Assembly: GCF_024385575.1 (NCBI RefSeq)
Contig: NZ_JANFMV010000001.1
Span: 1,765,681 to 1,829,680, forward strand
From: Rhizobium sp. NRK18
Lineage (GTDB): Bacteria; Pseudomonadota; Alphaproteobacteria; Rhizobiales; Rhizobiaceae
DNA: 64,000 nt
Reading direction: 5' to 3'
The notes below the pieces were generated by a model. That model was not told the origin of the DNA, did not search any database, and saw only the letters and a program-made list of their open reading frames with translations. Below, piece by piece: positions 6,908 to 15,289 of the stretch (positions are counted from its first letter, which is position 1; each line of letters opens with the position of its first letter). The translations under genes and the position numbers were made by a program.

Positions 6908-8935
6908 TCAGCGTGCGCGCCGGCGCCGACGCCCGCCGGCCTCTCCACCGTCCGATGACTGGCTTTTCTCCGGCAAGGTCACGGCCCTGGACAGTTCCGG
7001 GAAGGGATCCGTCTTGTTCGGCATCGCCATGGCGTCGACGAAATAGCCTTGAAACTTTGATTCAAGCGCCGTCTCTATCTTGATGATCTTGCTGACGGTC
7101 TCCTCGATCTCGCGGCGGTAGCCGCGGTTCAGGAGGCACATGCGCGCGCCGGCGCCGGCGGCATTGCCCACCGCCTTCACCTTGTCGAGGTCGCAATCGG
7201 GAATGAGGCCCAGAACCATCGCATATTTCGGATCGATGAAGGTGCCGAAGGCGCCTGCCAGGCTGATGCGATCGACCTTCTCCACCTCCTGCTTGTCCAT
7301 CAGGAGCTTGACGCCGGCGTAAAGGGCCGCCTTGGCGAGCTGGATGGCGCGAACGTCGTTCTGGGTAATCGCGATCCTCGGGGCGCCGTCCTGCAGGACA
7401 TAGGAGAAGGTGCGGCCATTGGCTTCGATACGGGTCGAGCGGGCGGCAAGCGATCCATCGACCACCCCGTCCTCGGAAATGATGCCGGCCAGGAACATCT
7501 CGGCGATCACCTCGATGATGCCGGAACCGCAGATGCCGGTGACCTTGACCTTGGCGGCGGCTTCCTCGAATCCCGGCTCGTCGGACCAGGGTTCGATGCC
7601 GATGACGCGGAAGCGGGGTTCCAGCGTTGCCGGGTCGATGCGCACGCGTTCGATTGCGCCGGGCGCTGCGCGCTGGCCGCAGGAGATTTCGGCGCCTTCG
7701 AAGGCCGGACCGGTGGGCGAAGATGCGGCAACCGTGCGGGTGGAATTGCCGAGCACGATTTCGGCATTGGTGCCGATATCGACCATCAGCATCATCTCGT
7801 CCTGGCGGTGCACGCCTTCCGACAGCGTCGCGCCGGCGGCATCGGCACCGACATGGCCGGCGATGCAGGGCAGCGTGTAGACACGCGTGCCGGCGTTCAT
7901 TACCAGGTCGATCTCGCTCGCCTTGACATGCACTGCACCGGAAACGGCGAGCGCAAAGGGGGCTCCGCCAAGCTCGGTCGGGTCGATACCGAGGAAGAGG
8001 TGGTGCATGATCGGATTGCCGACGAAGACGCAGTCGAGAATGTCCGCGCGGTCGACGCCGCCATCGGCGCAGACCTTGCCGATCAGCTCGTTGATCGCTT
8101 CGCGCACCGCCTTCGTCATGCCTTCGCGCCCGTCCGGGTTCATCATCACGTAGGAGACGCGGCTCATCAGGTCTTCGCCGAAGCGGATCTGCGGATTGGA
8201 GGCGCCGGCCGAGGCGACGGTGCGGTTCGACAGCAGCGAGGAGAGGTGCATGGCGATCGTCGTCGAGCCGATGTCGCAGGCAATGCCGTAGGCCTCGTTC
8301 TTCAGGCCTGGATAGAGCGCGATCAGATGCGGCCTGCCGGCTTCGTCATCGCGCCAGACGGCGGCGGTCACCTTCCACTCGCCCTTGCGCAGGATCGACT
8401 GCACGCGGGGCAGAAGGTGGGCGTCCACCTCAAGGTTTTCGAACCCCCAGTCCCGATGCAGCATGGCTTTCAGCCGGTCGAGGTCGCCAAGCGGCTTTTC
8501 CATGTCCGGCTCGTCGACTTCGACGTAGCACATGTGGACGGCGGGATTGCGTTCGATGATGCGCTCGTCGGCAGCCTTGCGCACGACCTGCGCATTGACG
8601 GCCACGTCCTGCGGCACGTCGATGACGAGGTCGCCCTCGATCATCGCCGAGCAGGACAGCCGGCGTCCGTCCTTCAGGTCACGCAGCTGTTTGTAGCGCG
8701 CCTCTTTGGGGCTGAAGGGGGAAATATGGTCAAGGGAAGAGGTGATGCCGTGCTTGGCGAACTGGCCTTCCTGAACGTCGATCTGGCAGCGCCCACAAAT
8801 GCCGCGGCCGCCGCAGACGCTCTCGACATAGACGCCAAGCTCTCGGGCGGCCTCGAGGACGGCGGTACCCTTGGCAAAACGGCCGCGCTTGCCGGAAGGC
8901 ATGAAGAGGACGAGGGGATCGGAGGCATTCGACAT
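6908..8935 (-). CDS. RACo-type reductive activator of corrinoid proteins (2Fe-2S ferredoxin domain plus ASKHA domain)
   Basis: 675 residues. The N-terminal domain has the plant-type 2Fe-2S ligand set Cys41, Cys47, Cys50 (CGGRGICGRC) and Cys95. A linker follows, then from about residue 215 a large ASKHA-type ATPase region (ACDIGSTTIAMHL; later MVDIGTNAEIVLG; ICGSGIIEVIAEMFLAG; ISLAGAFGTFIDP). Enzymes of this layout use ATP to drive reduction of inactive Co(II) corrinoid protein back to Co(I). This is the expected repair enzyme for the methyltransferase system around it. The last 12 or so residues are Gly/Arg-rich and end in RRRRRAR, an addition also seen in modified form on neighbouring enzymes. 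It is likely the last gene of a minus-strand operon. Confidence 0.9.
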   Translation of the reverse strand: MSNASDPLVLFMPSGKRGRFAKGTAVLEAARELGVYVESVCGGRGICGRCQIDVQEGQFAKHGITSSLDHISPFSPKEARYKQLRDLKDGRRLSCSAMIEGDLVIDVPQDVAVNAQVVRKAADERIIERNPAVHMCYVEVDEPDMEKPLGDLDRLKAMLHRDWGFENLEVDAHLLPRVQSILRKGEWKVTAAVWRDDEAGRPHLIALYPGLKNEAYGIACDIGSTTIAMHLSSLLSNRTVASAGASNPQIRFGEDLMSRVSYVMMNPDGREGMTKAVREAINELIGKVCADGGVDRADILDCVFVGNPIMHHLFLGIDPTELGGAPFALAVSGAVHVKASEIDLVMNAGTRVYTLPCIAGHVGADAAGATLSEGVHRQDEMMLMVDIGTNAEIVLGNSTRTVAASSPTGPAFEGAEISCGQRAAPGAIERVRIDPATLEPRFRVIGIEPWSDEPGFEEAAAKVKVTGICGSGIIEVIAEMFLAGIISEDGVVDGSLAARSTRIEANGRTFSYVLQDGAPRIAITQNDVRAIQLAKAALYAGVKLLMDKQEVEKVDRISLAGAFGTFIDPKYAMVLGLIPDCDLDKVKAVGNAAGAGARMCLLNRGYRREIEETVSKIIKIETALESKFQGYFVDAMAMPNKTDPFPELSRAVTLPEKSQSSDGGEAGGRRRRRAR

Positions 8936-8958
8936 GGGGCGGGGCTTTCAGACAAATG

Positions 8959-9372
8959 TCAGGAATTTTGTGCGGATTTTTTCGGTCGTCCGCCCTTTGC
9001 ACCGTTGCGACGGCTGGCGGCCGCCTTTGCCGGCGACCGCGACTGACCGCCGCGGCGCTGGGCTTCCATGAAGGCTTTGCTGCCGAATATGCCTTTCATC
9101 AGGCCGGCGATAGAATAATCTATGTCGAGGCTCTCCCAATGCAGGCCGGTTTCTCCCAGCAGTTCGACTTCATCGAGTTGCTCGTCCGTTGCATTCTCGA
9201 GACCTTCAATCTGCCGGGCAGGAACCATGAAGGCAGCGCCGTTCAAAAATTCGACCACGATACGGCCGGATGCACTTTCATACCGAACGCTGGCGGGAAC
9301 CGGCCTTTCGCCACGCTCCAGCTGCCAGCGCAGTTTGGCTGCGGCCAATTCATGATCGCTGACATCAGCCAT
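8959..9372 (-). CDS. DUF2442-type protein
   Basis: 137 residues from the ATG at 9372 (MADVSDHELAAAKLRW). The centre has the DUF2442-like beta-rich core, with RIVVEFLNGAAFMVPARQIEGL and then HWESLDIDYSIAGLMKGIFG (each part of a longer match by eye). The C-terminal tail is basic, with SRRNGAKGGRPKK. The start overlaps the end of the DUF4160 gene by 8 bases. DUF4160/DUF2442 pairs are widespread, are often listed as candidate toxin-antitoxin modules, and have no settled function. Here the pair sits between two genes of the corrinoid pathway and in the same direction. Confidence 0.75.
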   Translation of the reverse strand: MADVSDHELAAAKLRWQLERGERPVPASVRYESASGRIVVEFLNGAAFMVPARQIEGLENATDEQLDEVELLGETGLHWESLDIDYSIAGLMKGIFGSKAFMEAQRRGGQSRSPAKAAASRRNGAKGGRPKKSAQNS

Positions 9373-9592
9373 GATATTTTCTCCACGTATCCAGAAAAAG
9401 CGCCTGATGCGCTTCAACGATATCGACCGCCCGTCGCACGTCTCGATCAGAAAGGGCTCCCTGGGTGAGCACCTTCAACGTTTCGATATCGATCCGCGCT
9501 TCTCCGTCTCCGTAAACATGAACATGAGGCGGCTCGTGATCGGCTGCGTAGATCACGAACCGCATGCCGTTCTGTCGAAGAACGGTTACCAA
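9365..9592 (-). CDS. DUF4160-type protein
   Basis: 75 residues with the family hallmark DHEPPHVHVYGDGEARI, a short histidine-rich segment found in DUF4160 proteins. The likely start is the TTG at 9592 (MVTVLRQNGMRFVIY when initiated), because family members usually begin with this T-V-L-R-x-G-x-R-F segment; an internal ATG at 9565 would remove it. It overlaps the DUF2442 gene by 8 bases, which implies translational coupling. It is a possible toxin of a two-gene module, but no activity is established. Confidence 0.75.
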   Translation of the reverse strand: MVTVLRQNGMRFVIYAADHEPPHVHVYGDGEARIDIETLKVLTQGALSDRDVRRAVDIVEAHQALFLDTWRKYHG

Positions 9593-9639
9593 AATAACCT
9601 AACTTGTTGGGTTTTCAACATCGCACTTCCAATACGCTC

Positions 9640-10608
9640 TTATTCCGCGGAACCGCCTTCGCCAACGCGGCCGGCGCGGCCGCCGCGACGGGCGGGACGT
9701 CCACCGGCGGCAGGAGCCGGTGAGGCGGCGGCCTCGCCGGCTGCCGCCGGCTTGTAGTCGCGGTAGGTCATGATCCAGTTGGCGCAGTTCGCATCGGTGC
9801 CGTTCAGCACGTTGGCGGCGCGCACGGCTTCCATTTCCTGCGGGCGGCACGGGTTCATGATTGCAGACGTCATGCCGGCGCCGATCACCATCGGGATGAA
9901 GCCGGCATTGATGCCGTGGCGGTGTGGCAGGCCGAAGGAAATGTTGGAGAGGCCGCAGGTGGTGTTGACCTTCAGTTCCTCGCGCAGGCGGCGCAGCAAG
10001 GCGAAGACCTGACGACCGGCGTCGCCCAGCGCACCGATCGGCATGACGAGCGGATCGACGACGATGTCTTCCGGCTTGATGCCATGGTCCATGGCGCGCT
10101 CGACGATCTTCTTGGCGACGGCGAAGCGGACGTCAGGGTCCATCGAAATGCCCGTCTCGTCGTTGGAGATGGCGACGACCGGCACGTTGTACTTCTTGAT
10201 CAGCGGCAGGATGGCTTCAAGTTTTTCTTCCTCGCCGGTCACGGAGTTGACCAGCGGACGGCCCTTGGCGACCTTGAGCGCAGCCTCGATGGCGGCAGTC
10301 ACCGAGCTGTCGATCGACAGCGGGACATCGACCAGTTCCTGGACGATTTCCAGCGTCTTGACGAGGAGCGCCGGCTCTGTTGCGTTCGGATCGACGGCCG
10401 TGACGCCGGCATTGACGTCCAGCATGGTGGCGCCGGCGGCGACCTGTTCGATCGCGTCCTTCCGGACGGTGTCGAAGTTGCCTTCGACCATTTCGGCCGC
10501 CAGCTTCTTGCGGCCGGTCGGATTGATGCGCTCGCCGATGACGCAGAACGGCTGGTCGAAGCCAATGACGATCTCGCGGGTTGCGGATGCGACGATGGTG
10601 CGGGTCAT
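9640..10608 (-). CDS. Methyltetrahydrofolate:corrinoid methyltransferase (pterin-binding, MtgA/AcsE-like)
   Basis: 322 residues forming a pterin-binding TIM barrel: GERINPTGRKKLA near the N-terminus, then MLDVNAG, PLSIDSS, PLVNSVTGE, and TTCGLSNISFGLP. This is the family of dihydropteroate-synthase-like methyltransferases that move methyl groups between corrinoid proteins and tetrahydrofolate. In this setting it should accept the methyl group from the corrinoid protein encoded at 15.5 kb and make 5-methyltetrahydrofolate. After about residue 288 comes a low-complexity tail rich in Ala, Pro, Gly and Arg (including GGRPARRGGRAGRVG) that is not part of the barrel. It is followed downstream by the DUF4160/DUF2442 pair and preceded by MetF. 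Confidence 0.9.
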   Translation of the reverse strand: MTRTIVASATREIVIGFDQPFCVIGERINPTGRKKLAAEMVEGNFDTVRKDAIEQVAAGATMLDVNAGVTAVDPNATEPALLVKTLEIVQELVDVPLSIDSSVTAAIEAALKVAKGRPLVNSVTGEEEKLEAILPLIKKYNVPVVAISNDETGISMDPDVRFAVAKKIVERAMDHGIKPEDIVVDPLVMPIGALGDAGRQVFALLRRLREELKVNTTCGLSNISFGLPHRHGINAGFIPMVIGAGMTSAIMNPCRPQEMEAVRAANVLNGTDANCANWIMTYRDYKPAAAGEAAASPAPAAGGRPARRGGRAGRVGEGGSAE

Positions 10609-10665
10609 GTTACGTATTCCTCTCCTCGGCGCTAAGCGCCATCTTCAACTGTCAGCGCCTGAAGC

Positions 10666-11763
10666 TCAGTGTTCCGGCGCGATATGGGCGGCGACCTCGG
10701 CGAGCTCCTGCTGGTGCTCGACCGGCCGATCCTGAATTTCCTCCAGGCGTCCGGCGATCAGCGCGGCGTCCGGTGCCGGTTCGCGTTTCCAGGGCTTGCG
10801 GCCCTTCAGCACGCCGGAATCATGCACGATCTCGGCGACGTATTCCTCCTGACGGTAGGCCATCACGTGGATGCCGGAAACCCCTTCGATCTCCTTCACC
10901 TCGTTGATGATGTCGATCGCCAGGCGCTTGCCTTCTTCCTTCTGATTCTGCGCTCCCTCCAGCCGTTTGATGATGGCGTCGGGAATGTGGATTCCGGGCA
11001 CGTTGGAGCGAATCCAGCGGGCGGTCTTGGCCGATGCCAGCGGACCGACGCCGACCAGGATGAAGCATTTTTCGTGCAGGCCGAGATCGCGCACCTTGGC
11101 CATGTAGTCGCGGAACATCGGCACGTCGAAGCAGTACTGGCTCTGGACGAACTGCGCTCCGGCGGCGATCTTCTTTGCCAGCCGGTAGGGACGGAAATCA
11201 TAGGGCGGCGCGAAGGGGTTGATCGCCGCGCCGAGGAAGACGCCCGGCGGCGTCGAAAGCTTGCGGCCCGACAGGAACTTGCCTTCGTCGCGCATGGTGC
11301 GCACGGTTTCCAGAAGCGACATGCAGTCGAGGTCGAAGACGGGCTTGGCGCCCGGCTGGTCGCCGGCCTGCACGCCGTCGCCGGTCAGGCACATGATGTT
11401 CTGCACGCCCATGGCGGCGGCGCCAAGCACGTCGCCCTGGATCGCGATACGGTTCTTGTCACGGCAGGCGATCTGCATGACCGGCGCATAGCCCATGCGG
11501 GTCAGGAGCGCGCAGATGCCGACGGAAGACATGTGGCAGTTGGCGCCGGAGGCGTCGACGGCGTTGATGCCGTCCACCCAGCCGTCAAAGATTGCTGCGC
11601 GTTCGTAGACGTCCTGCGGATCGGCACTGTCGGGCGGGTTGAGCTCGGTGGTGACCGCGAATTCGCCCCGGCGCAGCACGCGCTCGAGGCGGCCGCGCGA
11701 GGAGTGGCCGGGAAGGGGATCGAGCGGCAGGCTCGGGTCGGCCGGATGAATGTCGTTTATCAT
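10666..11763 (-). CDS. Methylenetetrahydrofolate reductase (MetF-like)
   Basis: 365 residues from the ATG at 11763, which overlaps the stop of the preceding MetV-like gene by 4 bases (ATGA). An in-frame extension upstream lies inside that other gene and is not the start. The protein has the MTHFR barrel: FAVTTELNPPDSADP at the beginning, NIMCLTGDGVQAGDQPGA around the flavin/folate region, and AAGAQFVQSQYCFDVPMFRD in the second half. The family interconverts methylene- and methyl-tetrahydrofolate using FAD. Next to a MetV-like protein and a corrinoid methyltransferase, the likely direction is oxidation of methyl-tetrahydrofolate derived from demethylation. Whether it also serves methionine synthesis is open. 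Confidence 0.88.
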   Translation of the reverse strand: MINDIHPADPSLPLDPLPGHSSRGRLERVLRRGEFAVTTELNPPDSADPQDVYERAAIFDGWVDGINAVDASGANCHMSSVGICALLTRMGYAPVMQIACRDKNRIAIQGDVLGAAAMGVQNIMCLTGDGVQAGDQPGAKPVFDLDCMSLLETVRTMRDEGKFLSGRKLSTPPGVFLGAAINPFAPPYDFRPYRLAKKIAAGAQFVQSQYCFDVPMFRDYMAKVRDLGLHEKCFILVGVGPLASAKTARWIRSNVPGIHIPDAIIKRLEGAQNQKEEGKRLAIDIINEVKEIEGVSGIHVMAYRQEEYVAEIVHDSGVLKGRKPWKREPAPDAALIAGRLEEIQDRPVEHQQELAEVAAHIAPEH

Positions 11764-12353
11764 GCCGCGTCTCCCTTGCCTGCCTGCTTTGCCGCTTCCT
11801 TGGCGGCGGCCTTTTCGGCGGTCACGCGCAGCCATGCGGATGTTTCGCGCAGCGCCTGATTGACGGGCTTCTGGACGGTCAGGATGGCATCGCCATTGAC
11901 CATGTTCTGTGAGCCCTTCCAGGCTTGCACCCAGACGCACGGCATGTCCGGCTCGACCTCGCAATGGCCGTTCTCGCGGACGCCGCCGCACGGGCCGTTC
12001 CGGAGCTGCTTGGGGCAGTTCATCGGGCAGGACATGCCGGTCGACGAAAGCGCGCACTGGCCGCACATGCGACAGTCGAAGAGCAGCCCCTTGACGTTGC
12101 GCTCCAGGAACGTGACGGGTCGCTCGACACGCTGGTAGCCGAGCTTCTTCCAGACAGGATGGAGGAGCAGAAAAATGTCGGCGAAGTGGGCGTAGAGCCA
12201 TTCCAGCGCGCGGGAGTGGCGCACCGACCAAAGCCGGATGGTGTAGCGGCGGCGCTGGCGTCGGCTCGGCGACACCCCGGCCGGCGTGAAGGCGCCCGCT
12301 GCCTGCTTCTTCTCGGGGGCGGCGTTGCCCTTGGCGGGTTTTGCGTCAGCCAT
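11760..12353 (-). CDS. MetV-like protein (MTHFR C-terminal Cys-rich domain)
   Basis: 197 residues. The first 40 are Lys/Ala/Arg-rich and end in SRRQRRRYT. A central domain holds eight cysteines at 94, 97, 100, 109, 113, 122, 131 and 139, in CRMCGQC, SCPMNCPK, GPCGG and MPC. This arrangement matches the family annotated as MTHFR C-terminal, known in acetogens as MetV, where it partners MetF and carries a metal or Fe-S centre. Here it is translationally coupled to metF. It probably links MetF to an electron carrier other than NAD(P)H; that is inference. It overlaps the preceding Virulence_fact gene by 8 bases. Confidence 0.82.
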   Translation of the reverse strand: MADAKPAKGNAAPEKKQAAGAFTPAGVSPSRRQRRRYTIRLWSVRHSRALEWLYAHFADIFLLLHPVWKKLGYQRVERPVTFLERNVKGLLFDCRMCGQCALSSTGMSCPMNCPKQLRNGPCGGVRENGHCEVEPDMPCVWVQAWKGSQNMVNGDAILTVQKPVNQALRETSAWLRVTAEKAAAKEAAKQAGKGDAA

Positions 12354-12648
12354 TGGCTCGGCCCCCGGCCTTGACGAGAGCGACGATCCGCTCCTTGTCG
12401 TAGGCGGCCTCCAGTGCAGCTGCGGCCTTGTCGGCTTCCGCTTCGAGGTCGTCGGAAACGGGAACCGGATCGGCCTTGCGCCATTCGGCCAGATAGTCGT
12501 CGGTCTCCGATGCGCCGGAGCGCATGGCGGCCATGTCGATAGCCTCCGCGAAGCGCTGCGACAGCTCGCGCTTGGCGTTGGTCCGGCCCTTCTTGACGAT
12601 GATTTGGGCAGGTATGTCCCGCCAGTAGACGACGATCAGATCCGCCAT
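12346..12648 (-). CDS. Virulence_fact family small protein, function unknown
   Basis: 100 residues from the ATG at 12648, which has GGGAGAG upstream; a longer in-frame form lacks this. It begins MADLIVVYWRDIPAQIIVKKG and matches my memory of the family named Virulence_fact, whose name is historical. These proteins recur next to MttB-type corrinoid genes in alphaproteobacteria, so a pathway role such as assembly or stabilisation is more likely than virulence. The C-terminal half is helical and charged. The stop overlaps the MetV-like gene by 8 bases, so the two are coupled. Confidence 0.7.
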   Translation of the reverse strand: MADLIVVYWRDIPAQIIVKKGRTNAKRELSQRFAEAIDMAAMRSGASETDDYLAEWRKADPVPVSDDLEAEADKAAAALEAAYDKERIVALVKAGGRANG

Positions 12649-12783
12649 GTCTTTGCTCTCCCAATTGGAGGCAGAATGCACGCTTGCCGGTCGGCTGACT
12701 ACGCTTTTGACGACGTCGCAATCGCTGAAAAGCGACGTTGATGAAAAATGCTGAGATTTCGGGAGACGCGCCGCTGTCGGCGC

Positions 12784-13563
12784 CTACCAGATGCCCTTGC
12801 TGACGCCGTTCCAGAGCCATGTCCAGATCGGCGGATTGTAGTACATTTTCGACGGACCCGACGGCTTGTAGGTTGCCGCCCGGCTGGCGAGCACGTCCTC
12901 GACAGCCTTGATGGCGATGTCCGTGCAGCTTGCAGTCAGCAGCAGCGGATAGGTCAGCATGGTGTCGGATTTCGAGGGCGTCACGCGCTTCTCATAAAGC
13001 GTTTCGCCGGTGTCGATACCGGCATCGACGAGATGCACCGTCGCGCCGAAATTGTTGGCATCGCCGGAGACCAGCGACCAGTAACCGCCCATCTGGCCCC
13101 GATAGGCTGGATTGATGCCGGCGTGAAAGTTGATGACCGGGCAGGGCAGGGCTGCCAGGGTCCTGGCGCTCAGAATGCGGCAGCTGACGGTAAAGATCAC
13201 CGCCGGCGAGACGGTTCGGACAGCATCAAGGAAATCCGGGGTGTTGACCGAGGCGACGTGTATCACCGGTACATGCGGGTTCTGCTCGGCAGAGACGGCG
13301 AATTCCTTGAGAATCTCGGTCTGGCGTGCGGCGGCGAACTTCTTGCCGAGACGGGACACGATCATGGTGGCGAGCTGTCCGCCGGCGTTGATCCACCCGA
13401 GTTTCTTGGCCCGACGCTTCAGGAGGACCGACTTCGGTTCGGGCTGCTCCTCGATGACGGTCACATTCGGGAACCGTGCGGCAAGCGCGTTGATCATGAT
13501 CTGCGGGTTCATGCCGCCCGCGGTCACGATGGCGATCGGCTGTTCGAACGACGCCTCGCTCAT
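12784..13563 (-). CDS. Formyltransferase-family protein
   Basis: 259 residues from the ATG at 13563; a longer in-frame form would run into exoD. The C-terminal two thirds has the formyltransferase fold, with NFHAGINPAYRGQMGGYWSL followed by GATVHLVDAGIDTGETL. The HxGxxPxYRG and DxGxDTG segments are the usual folate-binding and catalytic features. The N-terminal 110 residues hold a separate alpha/beta segment beginning IAIVTAGGMNPQIMI. Proteins of this family move a formyl group from 10-formyl-tetrahydrofolate to an amine or water. In this locus it may drain formyl-folate or formylate an unknown acceptor. It lies 4 bases after the exoD gene in the same direction. Confidence 0.8.
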   Translation of the reverse strand: MSEASFEQPIAIVTAGGMNPQIMINALAARFPNVTVIEEQPEPKSVLLKRRAKKLGWINAGGQLATMIVSRLGKKFAAARQTEILKEFAVSAEQNPHVPVIHVASVNTPDFLDAVRTVSPAVIFTVSCRILSARTLAALPCPVINFHAGINPAYRGQMGGYWSLVSGDANNFGATVHLVDAGIDTGETLYEKRVTPSKSDTMLTYPLLLTASCTDIAIKAVEDVLASRAATYKPSGPSKMYYNPPIWTWLWNGVSKGIW

Positions 13564-13567
13564 CCGG

Positions 13568-14215
13568 TCAGAAGATCGCCATGAAGATCGCCTTGGCGGC
13601 GAGCGCCACGGCCGTGGCGATGATCGTGGAGATGACGCCGATGATCGCGCCGGCAATGACGCCGACGCCGTCGCGTTCGGTCATCGCAAGCCCGATGATG
13701 GCGAGCGCCAGTGCCGGCAGCCAGTTGCCGAAGGGGATCGGCAGGAAGACAACGATGGCAAAGACCAGGGTGAATATGCCGAGCAGGCGCTCGGACCAGC
13801 GGGTTTCGAGAAACCAGAAGCGCGGCTTGATCCAGGTCTCGATCCAGCGCAGCCAGGGGACGACACGGCCGACGATGCGGACGAAGGTCTCCTTCTCCAT
13901 CGTGTAGTCGGCGATGCGACGCGGCAGCCAGATCCGGGTCTGGTTGGACGAGAGGATCTGCCAGGCAACGAAGATCAGAGGCAGGCCGAGGAGCAGGGTG
14001 GCGCCCGGCGGCATGGGTACGAGGTTCGGCAGCGCAAAGACGACGAGGAAGGCGCCGAAGGAGCGGTCTTCCAAGGCGACGGCCAGATCGCGCAGGCTGA
14101 TTTTCGGCCCGGCGTTCATGGCAATGTGCTGTAACAGATCGGAAAGGCTCGGCGGATGCTCTTCGGTCGTTGTCTTTGCCGTCATACCGGAAAACGATGC
14201 TGTACTGTCGGTCAC
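13568..14215 (-). CDS. ExoD-family membrane protein
   Basis: 215 residues with four or more hydrophobic segments (about 52-85, 125-145, 150-175 and 185-212). The N-terminal block contains LSDLLQHIAMNAGPKISLRDLAVALEDRSFG (given here in part: ISLRDLAVALEDRSFG), then FALPNLVPMPPGATLLLGLP, which is characteristic of ExoD. ExoD was described in rhizobia as needed for normal exopolysaccharide production and alkali tolerance; the mechanism is not known. Placement inside a one-carbon operon is odd and may only reflect chance or coexpression. Start ATG at 14215. Confidence 0.85.
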   Translation of the reverse strand: MTDSTASFSGMTAKTTTEEHPPSLSDLLQHIAMNAGPKISLRDLAVALEDRSFGAFLVVFALPNLVPMPPGATLLLGLPLIFVAWQILSSNQTRIWLPRRIADYTMEKETFVRIVGRVVPWLRWIETWIKPRFWFLETRWSERLLGIFTLVFAIVVFLPIPFGNWLPALALAIIGLAMTERDGVGVIAGAIIGVISTIIATAVALAAKAIFMAIF

Positions 14216-14317
14216 TCGTCTTACGCCTTCTCGACCTTCTGGTGGGGCTTTCGTATTCTGAATTGTCTTACAGGCCGATTATTAAGCTATTAAGGCAGGA
14301 GGCCGGGCGCCAAAAAA

Positions 14318-14929
14318 TCAGTCGCTTCGTGCTTCTTCGGCAACATGTAGGATGTCGGTGGCAAGATCGCCATAGCCGGTGAAGCGATATTCGTAGGTAA
14401 GGCCGAGAAAGTCTGCGGCCCTTCTCGCCTTCTCCTGAAGAGCGGTATCCTCGACCTGCGAAAGATAGATGAGCTTGGTGTAGTGGCCGAAATAGGCGTC
14501 GCGCAGTTCCGGGTGGCGGTCGAGGCCGAGCGGTTCGACGACGAAGGCCTCGAACTGGCGGGCGAGAAAGTCGGTCAGGAAGAAGGCCGAGAGATCGTCG
14601 TCCCACTTTTTGGCGAAGGCCTCGTTGCCGACGAAGAAGGAATAGCAATGCGGTCCGGCGAGACGGCCCACGCCCTCCTTTTCGCACAGCCTGTCTATGG
14701 CGCCGCCCGTGCCGCAATCGGCATAGGCAAGGAAAATCCGGTCGAAGCCTTCGCTTCGCGCCTCGGCGATCGCCTTTTCCAGGCCGGGAACGATTTTCTC
14801 CGGATGATTGTGCAGAATTGCCGGCAGACAGATGAGGTCGACATGTGACAATCCGTTGGCTTCGCAGACCGCCAGGATCTCCCGCGCCAATGCGCCGCAG
14901 GCAATTACACGTATCGATGGAACCGACAT
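14318..14929 (-). CDS. DUF1638 protein
   Basis: 203 residues from the ATG at 14929, which has GGAGAAAG just upstream; the longer in-frame form has no such site. It starts MSVPSIRVIACGALAREIL and contains LIYLSQ, YADCGTGGAIDRL and GPHCYSFF, with two conserved-looking cysteines. DUF1638 proteins are found in methanogens and in bacteria next to MttB-type methyltransferases. That suggests a role in methylamine or betaine metabolism, for example handling a corrinoid or Fe-S centre, but no activity is established. It is the first gene of the minus-strand cluster on this side. Confidence 0.8.
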   Translation of the reverse strand: MSVPSIRVIACGALAREILAVCEANGLSHVDLICLPAILHNHPEKIVPGLEKAIAEARSEGFDRIFLAYADCGTGGAIDRLCEKEGVGRLAGPHCYSFFVGNEAFAKKWDDDLSAFFLTDFLARQFEAFVVEPLGLDRHPELRDAYFGHYTKLIYLSQVEDTALQEKARRAADFLGLTYEYRFTGYGDLATDILHVAEEARSD

Positions 14930-15013
14930 CGACTTTCTCCGTTTAACGTTATGAGGCACCATGATCGGGGCGGTCGCCGTCGGTCTGTTCTCAAGGCAAC
15001 ATAGGAGGCTAAC

Positions 15014-15175
15014 ATGTCGAAAGCTCAACGCATAATCATCGCCGGTGTCGCTGCTGCTGGCGTTCTGTCGCTTGCATCCTGCGCCAACACGATCCGCGGC
15101 GTCGGCCGGGATACGGCGAACGCCGTCAACGCCACGCAGGCGGCCGGCAACGACGTGGCCCGTTCGGCAAACTGA
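15014..15175 (+). CDS. Entericidin-like lipoprotein (first copy)
   Basis: 53 residues: a short signal with lipobox LASC, then ANTIRGVGRDTANAVNATQ. AGGAGG stands just upstream of the ATG at 15014. This fits the entericidin A/B family of very small lipoproteins, anchored by the lipid on the first mature cysteine. In enteric bacteria the EcnAB pair acts as a maintenance-type toxin and antidote; in rhizobia the role is unknown. A second, similar copy follows 114 bases later. Confidence 0.8.
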   Translation: MSKAQRIIIAGVAAAGVLSLASCANTIRGVGRDTANAVNATQAAGNDVARSAN

Positions 15176-15289
15176 TCAGACGCCGGTTCGCCGCTTCCTG
15201 AAAGCTGCGACCGGCCGTCAGATTTGGCTCGCTTTTCGTCTGGTTTCTCTGTCATATCTCGGTCGTTCACCGTGATTCAGGGAGATCAA

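Noticed and set aside
7808..9046. 412-codon plus-strand frame opposite the RACo gene
   Set aside because: Antisense to a protein with both Fe-S ligands and ASKHA motifs in place; the frame itself has none.
12713..12738. ACGTCGC-N12-GCGACGT inverted repeat between the Virulence_fact and formyltransferase-like genes
   Set aside because: Could be a hairpin or operator, but 7-bp arms with a long spacer are frequent at this GC content and nothing else supports it.
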